From Patiria pectinifera (lineage: Eukaryota > Echinodermata > Asteroidea > Valvatida > Asterinidae), in NCBI GenBank assembly GCA_029964075.1, contig CM057134.1, forward strand, positions 23,972,905 through 24,036,904: DNA of 64,000 bases, written 5' to 3'. Positions 1 through 11,847 of the stretch are shown piece by piece. A model generated the notes under the pieces. That model was given only the letters and a program-made list of their open reading frames with translations, did not search any database and was not told where the DNA came from. The position numbers and the translations under genes were made by a program. The first letter of the stretch is position 1. The number at the start of each line of letters is the position of its first letter.

Positions 1-72
1 CTGGTTCCCTGACCCTACTTAACATGAAACGGATCAGTATAGATGTTGGGAATTGTAAGGTCAGGAAACCAG
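1..72. repeat. Small inverted repeat, terminus family CTGGTTCCCTGACC
   Basis: Bases 1-14 pair with bases 59-72 as a near-perfect inverted repeat. The same terminal word recurs inverted at about 16036-16054, and a shorter form (TAGTCTGGTTCC) bounds the 61-bp element at 31839-31899. It is probably a short non-autonomous DNA transposon whose left end is cut by the window edge. Confidence 0.5.
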
Positions 73-877
73 TCTCTGGCTTGTACCCATATGTGTGTAA
101 TCGATTGCAAAACAAAATGCGGTTTAACTAAATATGGTAAATTGGGGGCAGTATTTTAAAAAAAAAATCAATTTTTTTTCCCAATGCTGGTCAGCCGAAA
201 ATTGATACAATTGATAATACATGCCATGATTTTACAGGATGCTTTAGACTGTCATTCACTAACAGTCCAGTAAGGTATTGCATAATAATTCGGTAGTTTT
301 GTTTTTTTGATGTTTGCAAATATTGTATATTCCCTTTAAGTAAGAAAACTTAATTAGCCATCAGGCAGTTTACATTTAAAGGGCACACAGGAACATACCA
401 ATAAAATATGAAACGCCTTGCTCAAAGTGAAAATGGTATCGTTTTGTAGAAAACAATCATTGAAGGTGGGTTTGCAAATTATGTCCTCTGGCAAACTTTT
501 TTTCTTTTCTTTTTTACATGTGTTGCCAATGGAATCCTGTTATGAGAGCCCGAAAATTGCATAATTTCCCTGTTTTCTCAAAATTTATAGTATCTACTGA
601 GCTAAAACTTCAACATGCTACATGTAGTTGTTATGCACAATACTTAAAAACTCCAGCTACTCTGTGCTCCAAAGGGAAAACTGCAAGAAAGCAAATGATC
701 CTTCATACATTGAAATGGTTTTGGCAAATGTTCATCTACCTCCTTTGACAAGTGTATGTGGATCAACATTTACCCCCTTGTCATTCCCCAGCCCCCAACC
801 GCACCCCCACCCACCCCACCCCACCCCAATTCAAATGTAATGTTGCTTACTCATTTGTGACATTTCTTATTTTCTAG
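73..877. other. Non-coding stretch, no gene seen
   Basis: This stretch is AT-rich with short homopolymers and a C-rich run near 785-830. No conserved reading frame or repeat shared with the rest of the window was recognised. It would be an intron if the candidate exon at 878-936 is real. Confidence 0.4.
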
Positions 878-936
878 TTCCAATGGATTTGGATGTGCGC
901 ATGAAGGCCAACATGATTGGGGCCACTTTCCTCATT
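878..936 (+). CDS. Candidate internal exon of an unrecognised gene
   Basis: A pyrimidine-rich tract ending in TTTCTAG is followed by 59 bases and then a consensus donor, GTAAGT. Read after two leading bases, the frame gives PMDLDVRMKANMIGATFLI with no stop and ends exactly on a codon boundary at the donor. The strong splice signals on both sides and the balanced, non-repetitive peptide suggest a true internal exon of a + strand gene lying mostly upstream of the window. I do not recognise the protein. No matching next exon was found before the SLC16 paralogue exon at 14061. A chance exon-like stretch is possible. Confidence 0.4.
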
Positions 937-1544
937 GTAAGTCTTTGTATTCTTTTGTTGTTAGGCCTAATTGTTTGCCCATTTATAATCGAACATGTAC
1001 TTAAGAACAATGGTGTTTTTCAATCCAGAGGAATCTCATGATGCGAACATGTCAGATATCAAAATGTACTCATCTGGTTTGTTGTCTGATAGTTGGGATT
1101 TTGGTTTAATACAATTTCTGAGTTAAGTAGATTTCTGTCTCCATTATAAGCCATCTCATTAAATATGTGGGATAAATTTGAGACAAGTTTATTGACAATA
1201 GGCACCGTTGTAGCATCTTAGATGCAACATTCTGAACTGATTCTACAGAATGGTCCCACAATAAAGTTATCAGCATTGATTACGGTTGATTTCAGGGAGT
1301 TGTTTAGATATCTGCAACTAATACCTGATACAAGAGCCAATTTGTCCTGGATATTTAACGAGATAGCCCTCACGTTGTAATACTTTGACATGTTCTTGCG
1401 CTAGGATTGATATGAGCTACATGTCAGTCTCAACCTGTGACCGATTTCACTCAATGGATCTGCGTTGACACACGTACAGGTGTCACCCTGGAAAACGACT
1501 CCTAATTTAACCCTAACTCCCTAGGCATTTTTTGCTGGGATGTA
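937..1544. other. Non-coding stretch, no gene seen
   Basis: I see no coding potential or recognised repeat here. It follows the donor of the candidate exon at 878-936 and would be intron. Confidence 0.35.
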
Positions 1545-1905
1545 CATGTTGTAACCTCAATCCTGCAAAATCCTCCAACTGCCTCCATGTTAAAATAGCA
1601 TACAGCCTCAATCCTGCAAACTCATCCGTTATTTCTTGAATATGGTTCTTGGAGGGGTGACCACTGCCTCAATCCTGCAAAATCCTCCTGCAAGTCAGTG
1701 ATGACATCCTGGAGCAGTGCCGAGGATTTCAAATATATTCTAGGCCTAAATTTATGCACCGCTGAGCATAAACAACACCAGATCTGCCCTAAGACCTTGA
1801 CACAGTGCATCCTCCCAAATCAGCCACACATTTTTGCCGTAGAAAGCCTCAATCCTGCAAAATCCTCCATTTTGCAAAGAGGATTTGGGAGGGTTAGGGT
1901 TTTGG
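1545..1905. repeat. Dispersed repeat with CCTCAATCCTGCAAAATCC motif, copy 1
   Basis: The word CCTCAATCCTGCAAAATCC or close variants occurs four times (near 1554, 1606, 1669 and 1847). The intervening sequence, including a stretch beginning ATCCTGGAGCAGTGC, is shared with 59948-60255 in the second intron of REV1. It is a dispersed repeat of unknown class; no terminal inverted repeats were identified. Confidence 0.6.
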
Positions 1906-2115
1906 GCTTTTGAATTTAATGAAGCAGCCTTTGAAATAATGCAAACACACATCAGTTCACATAGAACATAACAAACTTGAGCATGTTGAAACCATTTAGT
2001 AACGAATGTATTTTGATGACTATTTCACTTGCACTTGTATGCCAGCGTCTTTTTTTGGTTCAAGAATGAACAAGCTAACATGAGTACGATAAAGAAATCT
2101 ATATATATAAGAGAG

Positions 2116-3068
2116 AGTTTAACTCGGCCTCCGAGACGATGTTTGCTCATGAAAGGATCCGAAACCGCGGGCTCCCGTGGCGCCAAAATCGCTCCACGTC
2201 CGTGGTAAAATGCGGAGGGTGTCTTCCGCCGGGTCGGATACTTCGGGTCGTCCTGATTTTCCCGTACGGACCGGCGATCCTTTTCGTCTATTTTTCGTGA
2301 CTGCATTTTGCGCAGGAATTTGCCGTCGTGTGTGCTTTCACGTTGACTGCTTGGCCGCCCCCTGTGATGGCTTTTCTGCGTGTCTAGACTATGCGAGGTC
2401 AGCGGCTTCGACGTAGGGGTTCCGTTTACGTGTTCTACTCGGCCGTTCTGCAAAAGCGTTCACCAAATTGTAGTATGGGGTGACCTTGGTAAAATATTTT
2501 TTATCCATGGTGCGTGGCCACCAAGTGCCCCTATTCTTTCATATACTTCGCTTGCCACCCCTGCGCCGAGTGCAACGAATACCCAGAAGGACTACCCATT
2601 AAGTATGCCTTGCGCGGTCTGACCAATCGAAAGTCTACACTGCGTAGTATTTCCGGCCTATGCAAAACTGTCGATGGCAACGCGTACTGCAGCCTGCTCC
2701 ACACCCTGGAAACGAGGTTGGGTCCACGGTGCTCGCTATTTGAAGCGCAAGCATGTGACGTCACGTGATAGAGTGCTGTTGCTTCCATAATGTGTTTACA
2801 GCTCCATGCTTCCACCACCAAGGCTGAGCGTTGTGAGTTCGCTGTCCGCAACGTATAATTCAGTGTCGTGTTATAATTTCGGGGGTCTGTTTGGGGTCAA
2901 CGAAGGATCGATGCATTGCTTCAAACATCGCGATCTTAAACGCAGTCACAAAAAAATCGACGAAAAAGTATCCGACCCAGCGGAAGACACCCACATTTTT
3001 CCACGGACGTGAAGCCGCGGTCTCGGATCCTTTCAGGAGCAAACATTTCTCGGAGGCCGAGTAAAACT
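2116..3068. mobile_element. Foldback element with long terminal inverted repeats
   Basis: The outer bases, including CTCGGCCTCCGAGA and GGATCCGAAACCGCGG on the left, reappear inverted at 3016-3068. Further matches inward (CACGTCCGTGG, GGGTGTCTTCCGC, GTCGGATACTT) extend each arm to roughly 200 bp with gaps. The 950-bp element has no credible protein, so it is non-autonomous. The small open frames inside are on both strands and resemble nothing known. A target-site duplication was not clear. Confidence 0.6.
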
Positions 3069-3408
3069 TGCTGTTAGATGGTTGTACCAACTTCAATAAA
3101 AGTTACAGACTTTTTCCTCGCAGACGGTCTCGCAAATTGTAAGAAGTTCCAGTTCACGTTTGTTGAAGAGTCCAATACTGAAACTTAATTATGACCTTCC
3201 TCCATGATTCAGACCGTTTGTAATTTTATGGTAACGCTCAACATTTTCATTTCAAATGACACCTTCACGTTTTATTGCATTATGATTTAAACCAGCCTTC
3301 GCCTGTGTACTACAGTAACCTTTTTACTACGTCTTCCAAATGCGACTGCCTCACAAAAATTTACAGACAGTTGCCATGGTACATAATTATCATGTGCGTA
3401 AATCGACC

Positions 3409-3491
3409 CCCCCCCCCCCACACACACACACACACGCACACACACACACATTTTGAGGCGGGGGCATTGTTTGGTGTCCCCCCCCCCCCAC
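3409..3491. repeat. C-run and (CA)n microsatellite
   Basis: A run of about 12 C is followed by a (CA)n tract with one CG interruption, and a second C-run lies at 3479-3490. This is simple sequence. The following bases (CCCCGAATATAAATATTGTAGCC) resemble the element interiors near 11550 and 38970, so the stretch is probably a decayed copy of the GGGCGTCAATC element. Confidence 0.7.
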
Positions 3492-4849
3492 ACTTTTTCT
3501 TCCCCGAATATAAATATTGTAGCCTACAATAATGATTCTATTGTTCAGAATACATGTAACTGATTCAATTACTCAAAACTCAAAACTTTAAAAGATGATC
3601 TTTGGTTTTAGTGGTCAGAAATTGCCTAAGATCACACCACAGAAATTGCTTTTCTATTACTGCATGTCTCCCCAACTATATCCCGCATTTACATTTAACT
3701 CCCCACATTTTTATCCCCAACACTACGCCCTACCCGATCTATGATCGGGTAAATCAGCTTGTATATAATATTCGTATATAACTACCCTAGTGTCAGAAAT
3801 ATACCAGAAACTGGGCTGATGTTTGTATCACTTCAAATCCATTGAAAAATTTCTTCCAAGGTATCCTTCCTTGGCATGTAAAATGACCCAGGAATGCGCA
3901 CTACAGATTGTCTTCATCAACAAGAAGACAGTGCAATGGGGTTTAGATTATGTAATCATTGCAAGAAGTGATATCAGCAGGAATAGGTCTCTCGCAAATG
4001 ACGTCACTTCCTACTGATTGTCACGTGCGTGGGCAATTTGGGGGTCAAATTTTTGTGACGCGCATAAGCTGCGCGTTATTCAAGGCCATTTTGAGCAACA
4101 CACACGCTTGTTTAGAACACTTTGTGTGCATGCACATGATTGCGTTGAACACGCAATTGTAATTTTCCTACGAAGATGGCGTCCTATGAGAGAGATCTAT
4201 AGGGTTCGAGTATTGATTCTGCACTTGTGGAAATTGTCATTGTTTTATGCCATATTTTGTCTTTTCAGGACTACATGTTTTTTGAGCAGAAGGACAACAA
4301 TTCTTAATGGGCAAGTGAGCTCTGTACTCTTCATCAGGGAGACATTCATGTGGTATGTTGCAAGAATCGGCACAGCAGGAATCCATCTTTAAGTTAGTTA
4401 CTCCTTGTTTTGATGGACCATTTTGTTCCTTTTTCTTGACTGACATGTTAATCTTTCCATGTACTAAACCTTTGTGTGATCTAAATAGATCCATGGCAGC
4501 TAGCTCAGGGTGTTCTTTAGTGATGAAAAAGCATAGCTTGTACATTTATCTGTATTTTGCTACATCTATTGGCATTCACTTTGGATTTAAAATGTAGTTT
4601 TAAAGAGTAAAAATTTGAAATTTGGGAATGTCCATTTGTTATGTGTTTTTTATCAGTCACAAAAATGTTTTTATTTTTATATTCAAACCAAATCTAAATA
4701 CATGTACATGTTGTTCAGAAGTATTAGTTTTCAAAGTACCATTGTGCAAGTAGCGTGATACTAAACTGTGTAAGTGAAACTGTGCAATGGTCAGGATTAC
4801 CTTCATGCATTGTTTAGGGCATTATGTGGCAACAGCAACATAGAGCTTT

Positions 4850-5600
4850 ATCTTCAGGCAAACTTGAATCCTCGGTCCTGATTGGGTGATCCATGGCAAC
4901 GACAGTGTATTATACCTAATAGCACGGTCCGTATTGTGCTATGCCGAGATGCGCGCGCTGTTCCTTCTGCACGTACTTGTAATAGAATAACCACTGAAAA
5001 AATAGTGTTCCCATGCGTGTTCCATCTTTACTGTGCGTCAAGTTTGCTTGAACATGAATTTGTTTTCCCACTCGCGCTCGTGGAACACGGAAAATGTACT
5101 GCATCTTGCGTCCCACATAGGAACACAGATACACTACATTATTCTGTGTTCCACTCGCGCTTGCAGGATAACTAATATTATCTTCAAGTAAACTTGAATC
5201 CATGATCCTGATTGGTCGATCCATGGCAACAAGCCGTGCTACATATTTGTAGCACGGCCATGGTCCATACCGCACTCCGCGCATTGCGCTATTCTAAGAA
5301 GCGTGCGCCATTCTGTACAAACACGCAAGTGTAATAGGATAACCGTTGAAAAGTTTTTAGTGCATCAAGTTTGCTTGAAGATAAATTCGTTATCACACTC
5401 GCGTTCGTGGAACACGGAAAATGTAGTGCGTCTGTGTTGGACACAGATGCACTACATTATTCCGTGTTCCACTCGCGCTCGCGGGATAATATTAGTTATC
5501 TTGCGAGCGCGAGTGGAACACGGAATAATGTAGTGCGTCTGTGTTGGACACAGATGCACTACATTATTCCGTGTTCCACTCGCGCTCGCGGGATAACTTA
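4850..5600. repeat. Tandem units ending in palindromes (copy A of array)
   Basis: Two units of about 310-330 bp start at TCTTCAGGCAAACTTG (4851) and TCTTCAAGTAAACTTG (5181). Each carries CCTGATTGG, GATCCATGGCAACAA and GTCAAGTTTGCTTGAA and ends in a near-perfect palindrome built on GTGGAACACGGAAAATGTAG. An extra inverted palindrome follows at 5488-5600. Copy B at 34792-35815 has three full units, so the copy number changed after duplication. I cannot tell whether the hairpins do anything. Confidence 0.75.
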
Positions 5601-5707
5601 TCATATTACATTACTTGAGGGCTCAGTTGCAGTGGGGATTGAAATAGCCATGTTTGTGTACAAACCAATAGAAAGGAAGTTCAAAATTGTGTTGTATTTT
5701 TTAGTAG

Positions 5708-7199
5708 CAGGGATGTGATTTCTCCGGTTTTATCCGGAAATCCGGTTTTTTGGGCCTCAAAAGTCCACCAACGTGAATCGTGTGAATCCGTTGAGAAAAT
5801 AGGGGGGTAGAATGTGCTAATTAATTATTCATAATGAGTTTTGCTTGCCGAAATATCCGAAATTTACTTACGGACATAAACTTCGTTGATCGATATGTAT
5901 GCCGCACGCACATATTGAACACCCAATGTGAGAATGAAGTTGAAGACCATGCGGTTGCCATTAGTGCGATTATGTGATTTTTCGCTCGGGGCCGAGGTTG
6001 TGGTTATGTAGGTCTAGTTCCTGTCTCGGTACTTAAGATGCACGTGTTGCGAGGGTCAGGTTTGCAGACGAGTGCAGCATGGTACACTGGTACCCTTCGC
6101 GTGCTAACAGAATCAATGCTATGATGAAGGATCGGAACCAGTGACTACTGCAAGTACTCACAGGTTCGTTTTCCGTGCGGAATCAATCGGCCGAAGTTGG
6201 ATCGTAAAAATAGTAAAACAACCATCGATGGAAAAAGAGGATTTCTGAAAATTAATTCACAGAACGTGATCTTCATTTTCTGTGTATGTATTTTCCATTG
6301 AAATGACGAGATTGCAAAACTCGAACCTGTGGAGAAACATCGTAGTGTGTTTCTGCAGTCCGGCAGAATTTTCCACACGGGATGGGCCGTACACAGTGCA
6401 GCAATGCACACTGATACCGCGCCGGGCCGGCCGTGTGTACGGCGCGTTGTACGGCCGGCCAGACTGAATGTTTGCGGCGCTAGCGGCCATGATGTACGTT
6501 AAGCATAATTGTGGAATGACCCACCTCAAATATATTTTTAAGTAGGTGAGGCAAGTTTTAATCACTTTTGATGGCTAGTCTTGATAATTTTTGTGGCGCA
6601 AATGAGAATAATCCAGGCACAAAATACATGAAATATAAACGATTCCTTGCTTTAATACTAGTGATACTACAAATATAGAAATGGTGAAATATTTTTTTCC
6701 AACAGTACTACCGACGCTATTTTGAAAGGCATGTTATCGGAAGCAGAAGTGATTTAAGTTTACATTATACAATTTTGATTTTATTTTACAAAAAAATTAC
6801 AAGATCTCCTCTGAAATGCCCCGAACCCACGCCGTGGCTTCGCGGGTTGTTGTATCACAACAAAAATTCCCCCACAGGTTTGAAAAAAGTCCTGGGGAGA
6901 ACACCATGGTTCTCAACTTTGAGTACAGAAAAAACTTTATTAGAACAAGAGTACATTTTAACAAATAAGGGAAAATTCTTCATAAAATTAAAACAAATCC
7001 TGCTTCAGAATTTCAGAGGAAAGTGCCCAGTAATTGCCTCAGATTGCACCACAGAGCATCTAAAATCAAAAATTTTCCGGGGCCCTTAAGCGGGCCCCGG
7101 ACCCCACGCCGTAATGGCTTCGCGCTTCGCGCTCGCCGGGGTTTGCACTTCATGCATAAAATGTTCAGGTTTTTTTGTTACAGACCAATCACATCCCTG
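5708..7199. mobile_element. Inserted DNA transposon with CAGGGATGTGATT ends
   Basis: The element starts CAGGGATGTGATT and ends AATCACATCCCTG, a 13-bp perfect inverted repeat. It is flanked by TAGTAG on both sides (5702-5707 and 7200-7205). Duplication copy B lacks it at about 35925-35935, where the flanks join directly, so this is a true insertion into copy A. CAGGG ends suggest a hAT-type element, although only about 6 bp of duplication is visible where hAT gives 8. The interior 6070-6910 is shared with 55630-56590. No transposase was recognised. Confidence 0.75.
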
Positions 7200-7861
7200 T
7201 AGTAGGGTTTGCCAATCTGAGTGAGTTTCATTCAGTGCGTTATCACAGCTGATATACCAAAAAGCAAAACAAATTTTACAAATCAATCCACATGTGCCTA
7301 CTCTGCAGATGTTAACATGCTTCGGATTTTTTTTCCCCGTCATAACTCCTAGAAAACGCACCAATGCAAGCGCAATTGTTGCACATTGTTGGTTTTGCAC
7401 TTGGACTACATTCATCAAAAATTCCATTGCTTGTTATTGCAGTATCTTCTCCAAGCACACACATGAATTCAAATATATTTAAAGTGAGGGAGTGAGTGAG
7501 TTTTGATGTAACTCTGTATGTTTCGCTGTACCTGAATGAGTTGGTTGAACTGTGTTGTGTAGGGAAACTGTCATTCATGCCATAATTACAATGAGGACAG
7601 ATTCTCAGCAATTGCGGTGCATATATTGATGCACCTCCAGTGGTATAATGTACATGCTTGTACATGTACTTGCATGAATGGATTATGTGATACATAGTGA
7701 ATTGTTGAGAAAGCGTTTATAAACAGAAACACTGCACGAATACCAAAGACACAGAGAAATTCATTCAGGTTTTTGTAGAGTTCTTTTTGTATTTTATAGC
7801 TGTTTCAATATCTACAACATAGGCCTACAGGGTATTTACATGTAAACTTATAAGCATCTAA

Positions 7862-8570
7862 CCCTTTTTTTCTATTCACAATTGATAGGTATATCTACAT
7901 GTATATTTTTTGTCTTTTATTTTTTCTAAAATCTTGCAAAATATCGGCTGACCTTGTAAAACGTGAGGGTTTTTTTGGTCGTGTTTTTTTTGGTTTTTTT
8001 TTTTACACATGCTATCATATTTTGTATACATATGCTATCACACTGCACACAAAAGCATTATAGCATTTTTACTCTACTTATAGAAATGTATGCCCCCAGT
8101 TTGCTTAGACTGTGAAACGTCTACATGGTGGTGTGAAAAAAGGGGGGAAAGTATGTAACTTTTTTTCTATTCACAATTTATAGGTACATGTATGTATTTA
8201 TATTTTTTGTCTTTTATTTTTCCTAAAACTTTGCAAAATATCGCTTTAAGGTTTTTTTTGTTTTGTGGGTTTTTTTTACTAACATATTTTCTACCTTTTT
8301 TTTTGGTAACTCTTGTTAGCGTTTCAACTTTAATAGTGCAAGAAGTTATAAACTTTTGAATATATGTATTTAAAAGTTCACATGAAATGAAAGTTCATAT
8401 GAAATGGCTGTTCCTAAAATTTGGGCTACATCAATAATGTCATGCCCTGGAAAAAAATATATTAATACTATCACACTGCACATAAAAGCATTCTAGCATT
8501 ATTACTCTACTTATAGAAATGTATTTCCCCCAGTTTGCTTAGACTGTGAAACGTCTACATGGTGGTGCAA
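7862..8570. repeat. Imperfect tandem duplication
   Basis: The block from TTTTTTCTATTCACAATTGATAGG (7866) to the phrase GTGAAACGTCTACATGGTGG (about 8130) is repeated starting at 8163 and ending with the same phrase near 8560. The second unit has extra sequence at about 8300-8460. The whole block lies in the 1.3-kb stretch missing from duplication copy B. Confidence 0.65.
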
Positions 8571-9125
8571 AAAGAAGGAAACCCACTTCTGACAGGAATT
8601 TTAACCAACTTACTTAACATATTTGAACTGGTTTTTTTGTTAATTCAGTGAAGTATAGCTCTTCAACCATACGTGGTGAAAAAAACTTTCAAAAAATGCA
8701 AGAATAGTGTTATTATACTAATTTGAATACAAGTCACCAAAATCACTGTTGTCCACTTGTAAGTCTTGTGTAGTGTTTTTGTCTTCAAATCAAGCTCCGG
8801 AGCTCAGTCAAGCGGATGGAAAAAGCCGTCCATGGACAAACAGGTTTGGCACATGAAATTTGTAAACTACCATATCTCAGAGACAAAATATGAACTTGCA
8901 ATCATTGTTTCGTCAACTATGTTTAAAGATCAATATTTTAATACCATTAAACTGAATTTTGAAATATGCTCAACAAGTAGGTGAACATTTGTATTAAAAG
9001 TAGGTTTTCTTCTTTTGCACCACCCTGCAGTTGTGGGGTTTTTTTTCTATTCAGTGTAATTCACTTGTTATTGAACACTGACAGACCTGTAACATCGACA
9101 TCGGAATATTAAGTCTTTCGCAGAA

Positions 9126-9255
9126 CACTGCAAAAACTGTAGTGTTAATTTAGCACCAATCGGTATCTATATAGTACAACACCGGTAAAATTTAACACCA
9201 GATGGTCCTATATAGATACCAATGGTGTAAATTTAATACTGCGGTTTTTGCAGTG
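9126..9255. mobile_element. 130-bp MITE, CACTGCAAAAACTG ends (copy A)
   Basis: CACTGCAAAAACTGTAGTG at the left pairs with the inverted form at the right, and the arms continue through TATCTATATAG to give an almost complete hairpin. The identical element sits at 36505-36634, so it was present before the large duplication. It has no coding capacity and is a miniature inverted-repeat element. Confidence 0.75.
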
Positions 9256-11464
9256 AACCACTTATCAGTATCAGTATTCTTCCTCAGGAGACTAAAGAGG
9301 CTATCCTAGAGTTACTACTTCAATAGTCGAAGCTTATTATCAGGCTGAACTCATAGCATGAAATATTGGATATACAATGTAGTTGTAGTTTCGTCGACCT
9401 AATACTTTTTATCTACCATTCATTATTTAAATTGAAGCACTGCGTTTTTATTCACTGTATTATTATTATTACCAAATATGGGCAAAAATTGTTCCTAGTC
9501 CTGAGAACACCAAGAAAATACCACAGTCCTAAAATAGGTTTGACAATTTGTAAACTCTATAAAGGTTGAATGATCTTAATGGGAAACAGCGAATCACTTG
9601 CCCCTCTGGGCCCCACCTATTTCTCTCAACCAGAAACGTGATCTGAAGGATTTTTATAACATTCTGTATTAAAGAGCTAGGATGGATCGACTGTTACTGA
9701 AGCACACTGGTTAGGTATGAATCTGATTGGAATTTAGATCACTAAAGAATCAATGTTAGGCAGAGCCCTGGCGTTATTGCCATAACATTCCAGTTCAGTA
9801 AAATTGGTTGATAAACGTCATGTCACAACACACGGTATTAGGTTTGAAGTGGGTTAGACTCTCACTAGTCTTGACTTGTTCGTATAATCAATTAATTATT
9901 TACTAGGTGTGTTTACTTTTAATATCATATACCTTGTATTTAAAGAGTGATTGAGTTTTTATATTCCAGTTTGTATAAGTAGAGATGATTGTATTCGCCC
10001 AATTGATTATACTACATATAAGTAGTGACTTTATCAGAAGGTATATAAAGGAATGTTTGTACATGTATATAATTGCTTATCTGTATATCGGGAATAATGG
10101 ACCTCATACTTAAATCTTAGGTTTTAAGCTTCCCTTAATTTTAACTGATACATTTCAGTACTTCATAGGCTATTATTTAACACGTTTTGATTACTTGAAA
10201 AGGCACGATTCTTGTGCCATTAGAATTCAAAAACTTTTTTGAAAAATCAGATACGTAAAAGAGGCTTCGTTTTTGTCAGTGGACTGTTCCATTGAATTCA
10301 TATTGAAGGATAACATGGCGTAGTTAATATTAATACCGTGTGTGAAAAAGGGTACTGCAAACCAGTGTTGATTAGACGTATACTTTTTAATCACAGACTA
10401 TATTGTATTGTCTTCACGAATAATCTGTAACCTGTTTGGTCATGTTTTCTACATATAGTTAATGTAGGCTTTCTACAGTTTGGCATCAGCTATCTTTTTG
10501 CTGTACAATTATTTTTTGAATTTTTATTACATTATTCTAGTTGTGTTAGACTACAAAATGTATTTTCAAGTATTCTTCCAATGATTATAATTATTGCACT
10601 TACTTTACTCACACGTATTGAAACATTCTCATTAGTATATTGTTGCGTTGGAGTGGAAAATAAAGATTTTTTTCTGAGAATGAATGACAGTTCTTAGCGT
10701 TTGGAAATGTACTTAGAATTACAAGGAAAAAAAGTACCCCAAAAGACAGAAAATTGTACCAACTATTGTAAAACTTATAAAGCCACTTTTCGCGCAAATG
10801 GCAGCCACATTGGATTGCCAACATTCATTGTACATGTATTGGTAACATGACTATGACTTGAAGTCTGAAGTGAGTAATAAGAAGTTTTGGACAGAGAAAA
10901 AGTGGTTTTGATTCGCCTTAATGCCTATGCCGTTTGTTTATTTTTTTTCCCAAAATGATAAAATTTTATCATTACTACATGAAGCTTGTTTTGTTTGTAT
11001 TGGTTTCTATGGAAACCATTGCAACTGATAACTGAACATTTTGATATTTGGCCAAAGAAGGTGTCTAACACATCAGGTCAATAACCCTGCACAATAGTAC
11101 AATTGGAACGGGGAAGCCAACGTGCGTGGCAGGGTTGGGAGTATACAGCGGAGGACATCAGGGTGGTGGTTGGGGTGTTTTAAATGCCAAGCTTTTTGAA
11201 TGCAAATATCCTTTTGCGTGGTTATTTCATCCGGCACACGATCGGGATCGTGCATCTTACATCAACCTTGGTGAAATAAACACAAAATGGTGATATAAAC
11301 AGCTAGCATGGTTCCCACGCTCATGGAAAATCCTTCAAAAAAGTTGTCATGGAAAACTTATGGAATATTGGGAATTGAAAAAGTCATGGATTGGAAAAGT
11401 CGTAGAAATCAAGATTATGTAGGGGTTATTTTTGATGGGCCGCTTTAAGGATGGCTGTAAGCAT

Positions 11465-11847
11465 GGGCGTCAATCGGTGGGGGGGGGGACAAGTCCTCCC
11501 GCCCCCGTACTTTTTAAAGGGGGGATATATAATTTGTCCCCCCCTCCTTACTTTTTTCATCCCCGAATAAATATAGTAGCCTACATTTTGATTCTATAGC
11601 TCCGATGATACCGTGACTCCAATTTCGAAAATGATGTTGAAATGATGATCTTTTGCTAAAAATGGTTAAAGTGGTAAGAAATTGCCTCAGAGTACCACAG
11701 AGTGTCTGGAATCTAATCGGAGCCCGATAATTAAGCGGGCCCGAACCCCCACACAGTTACGGCTTCGCGCTACGTACTCGCAGGATTTCTAATCAAGGTG
11801 TGTCTCTCCTTCCCCTCCTCCCCGCTTTTGAGAAGCGATTGACGCCC
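11465..11847. mobile_element. Short element with GGGCGTCAATC inverted ends
   Basis: GGGCGTCAATC at 11465 is matched by its reverse complement GATTGACGCCC at 11837-11847. Inside are G- and C-runs, ATCCCCGAATAAATATAGTAGCC, and a segment with GCTTCGCGC. Copy B holds the left part (38857 onward) but loses the right end at the large deletion. Related interiors occur near 3500-3720 and 7030-7140, so it is a dispersed family. Confidence 0.6.

Noticed and set aside
2025..2453. 142-codon minus-strand frame as a gene
   Set aside because: It overlaps the arm of the 2116-3068 foldback element and its composition follows the repeat. No known domain.
4018..4392. 124-codon frame in duplication copy A as a gene
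   Set aside because: The matching region of copy B (about 33820-34210) breaks the frame, so it is not conserved between duplicates.
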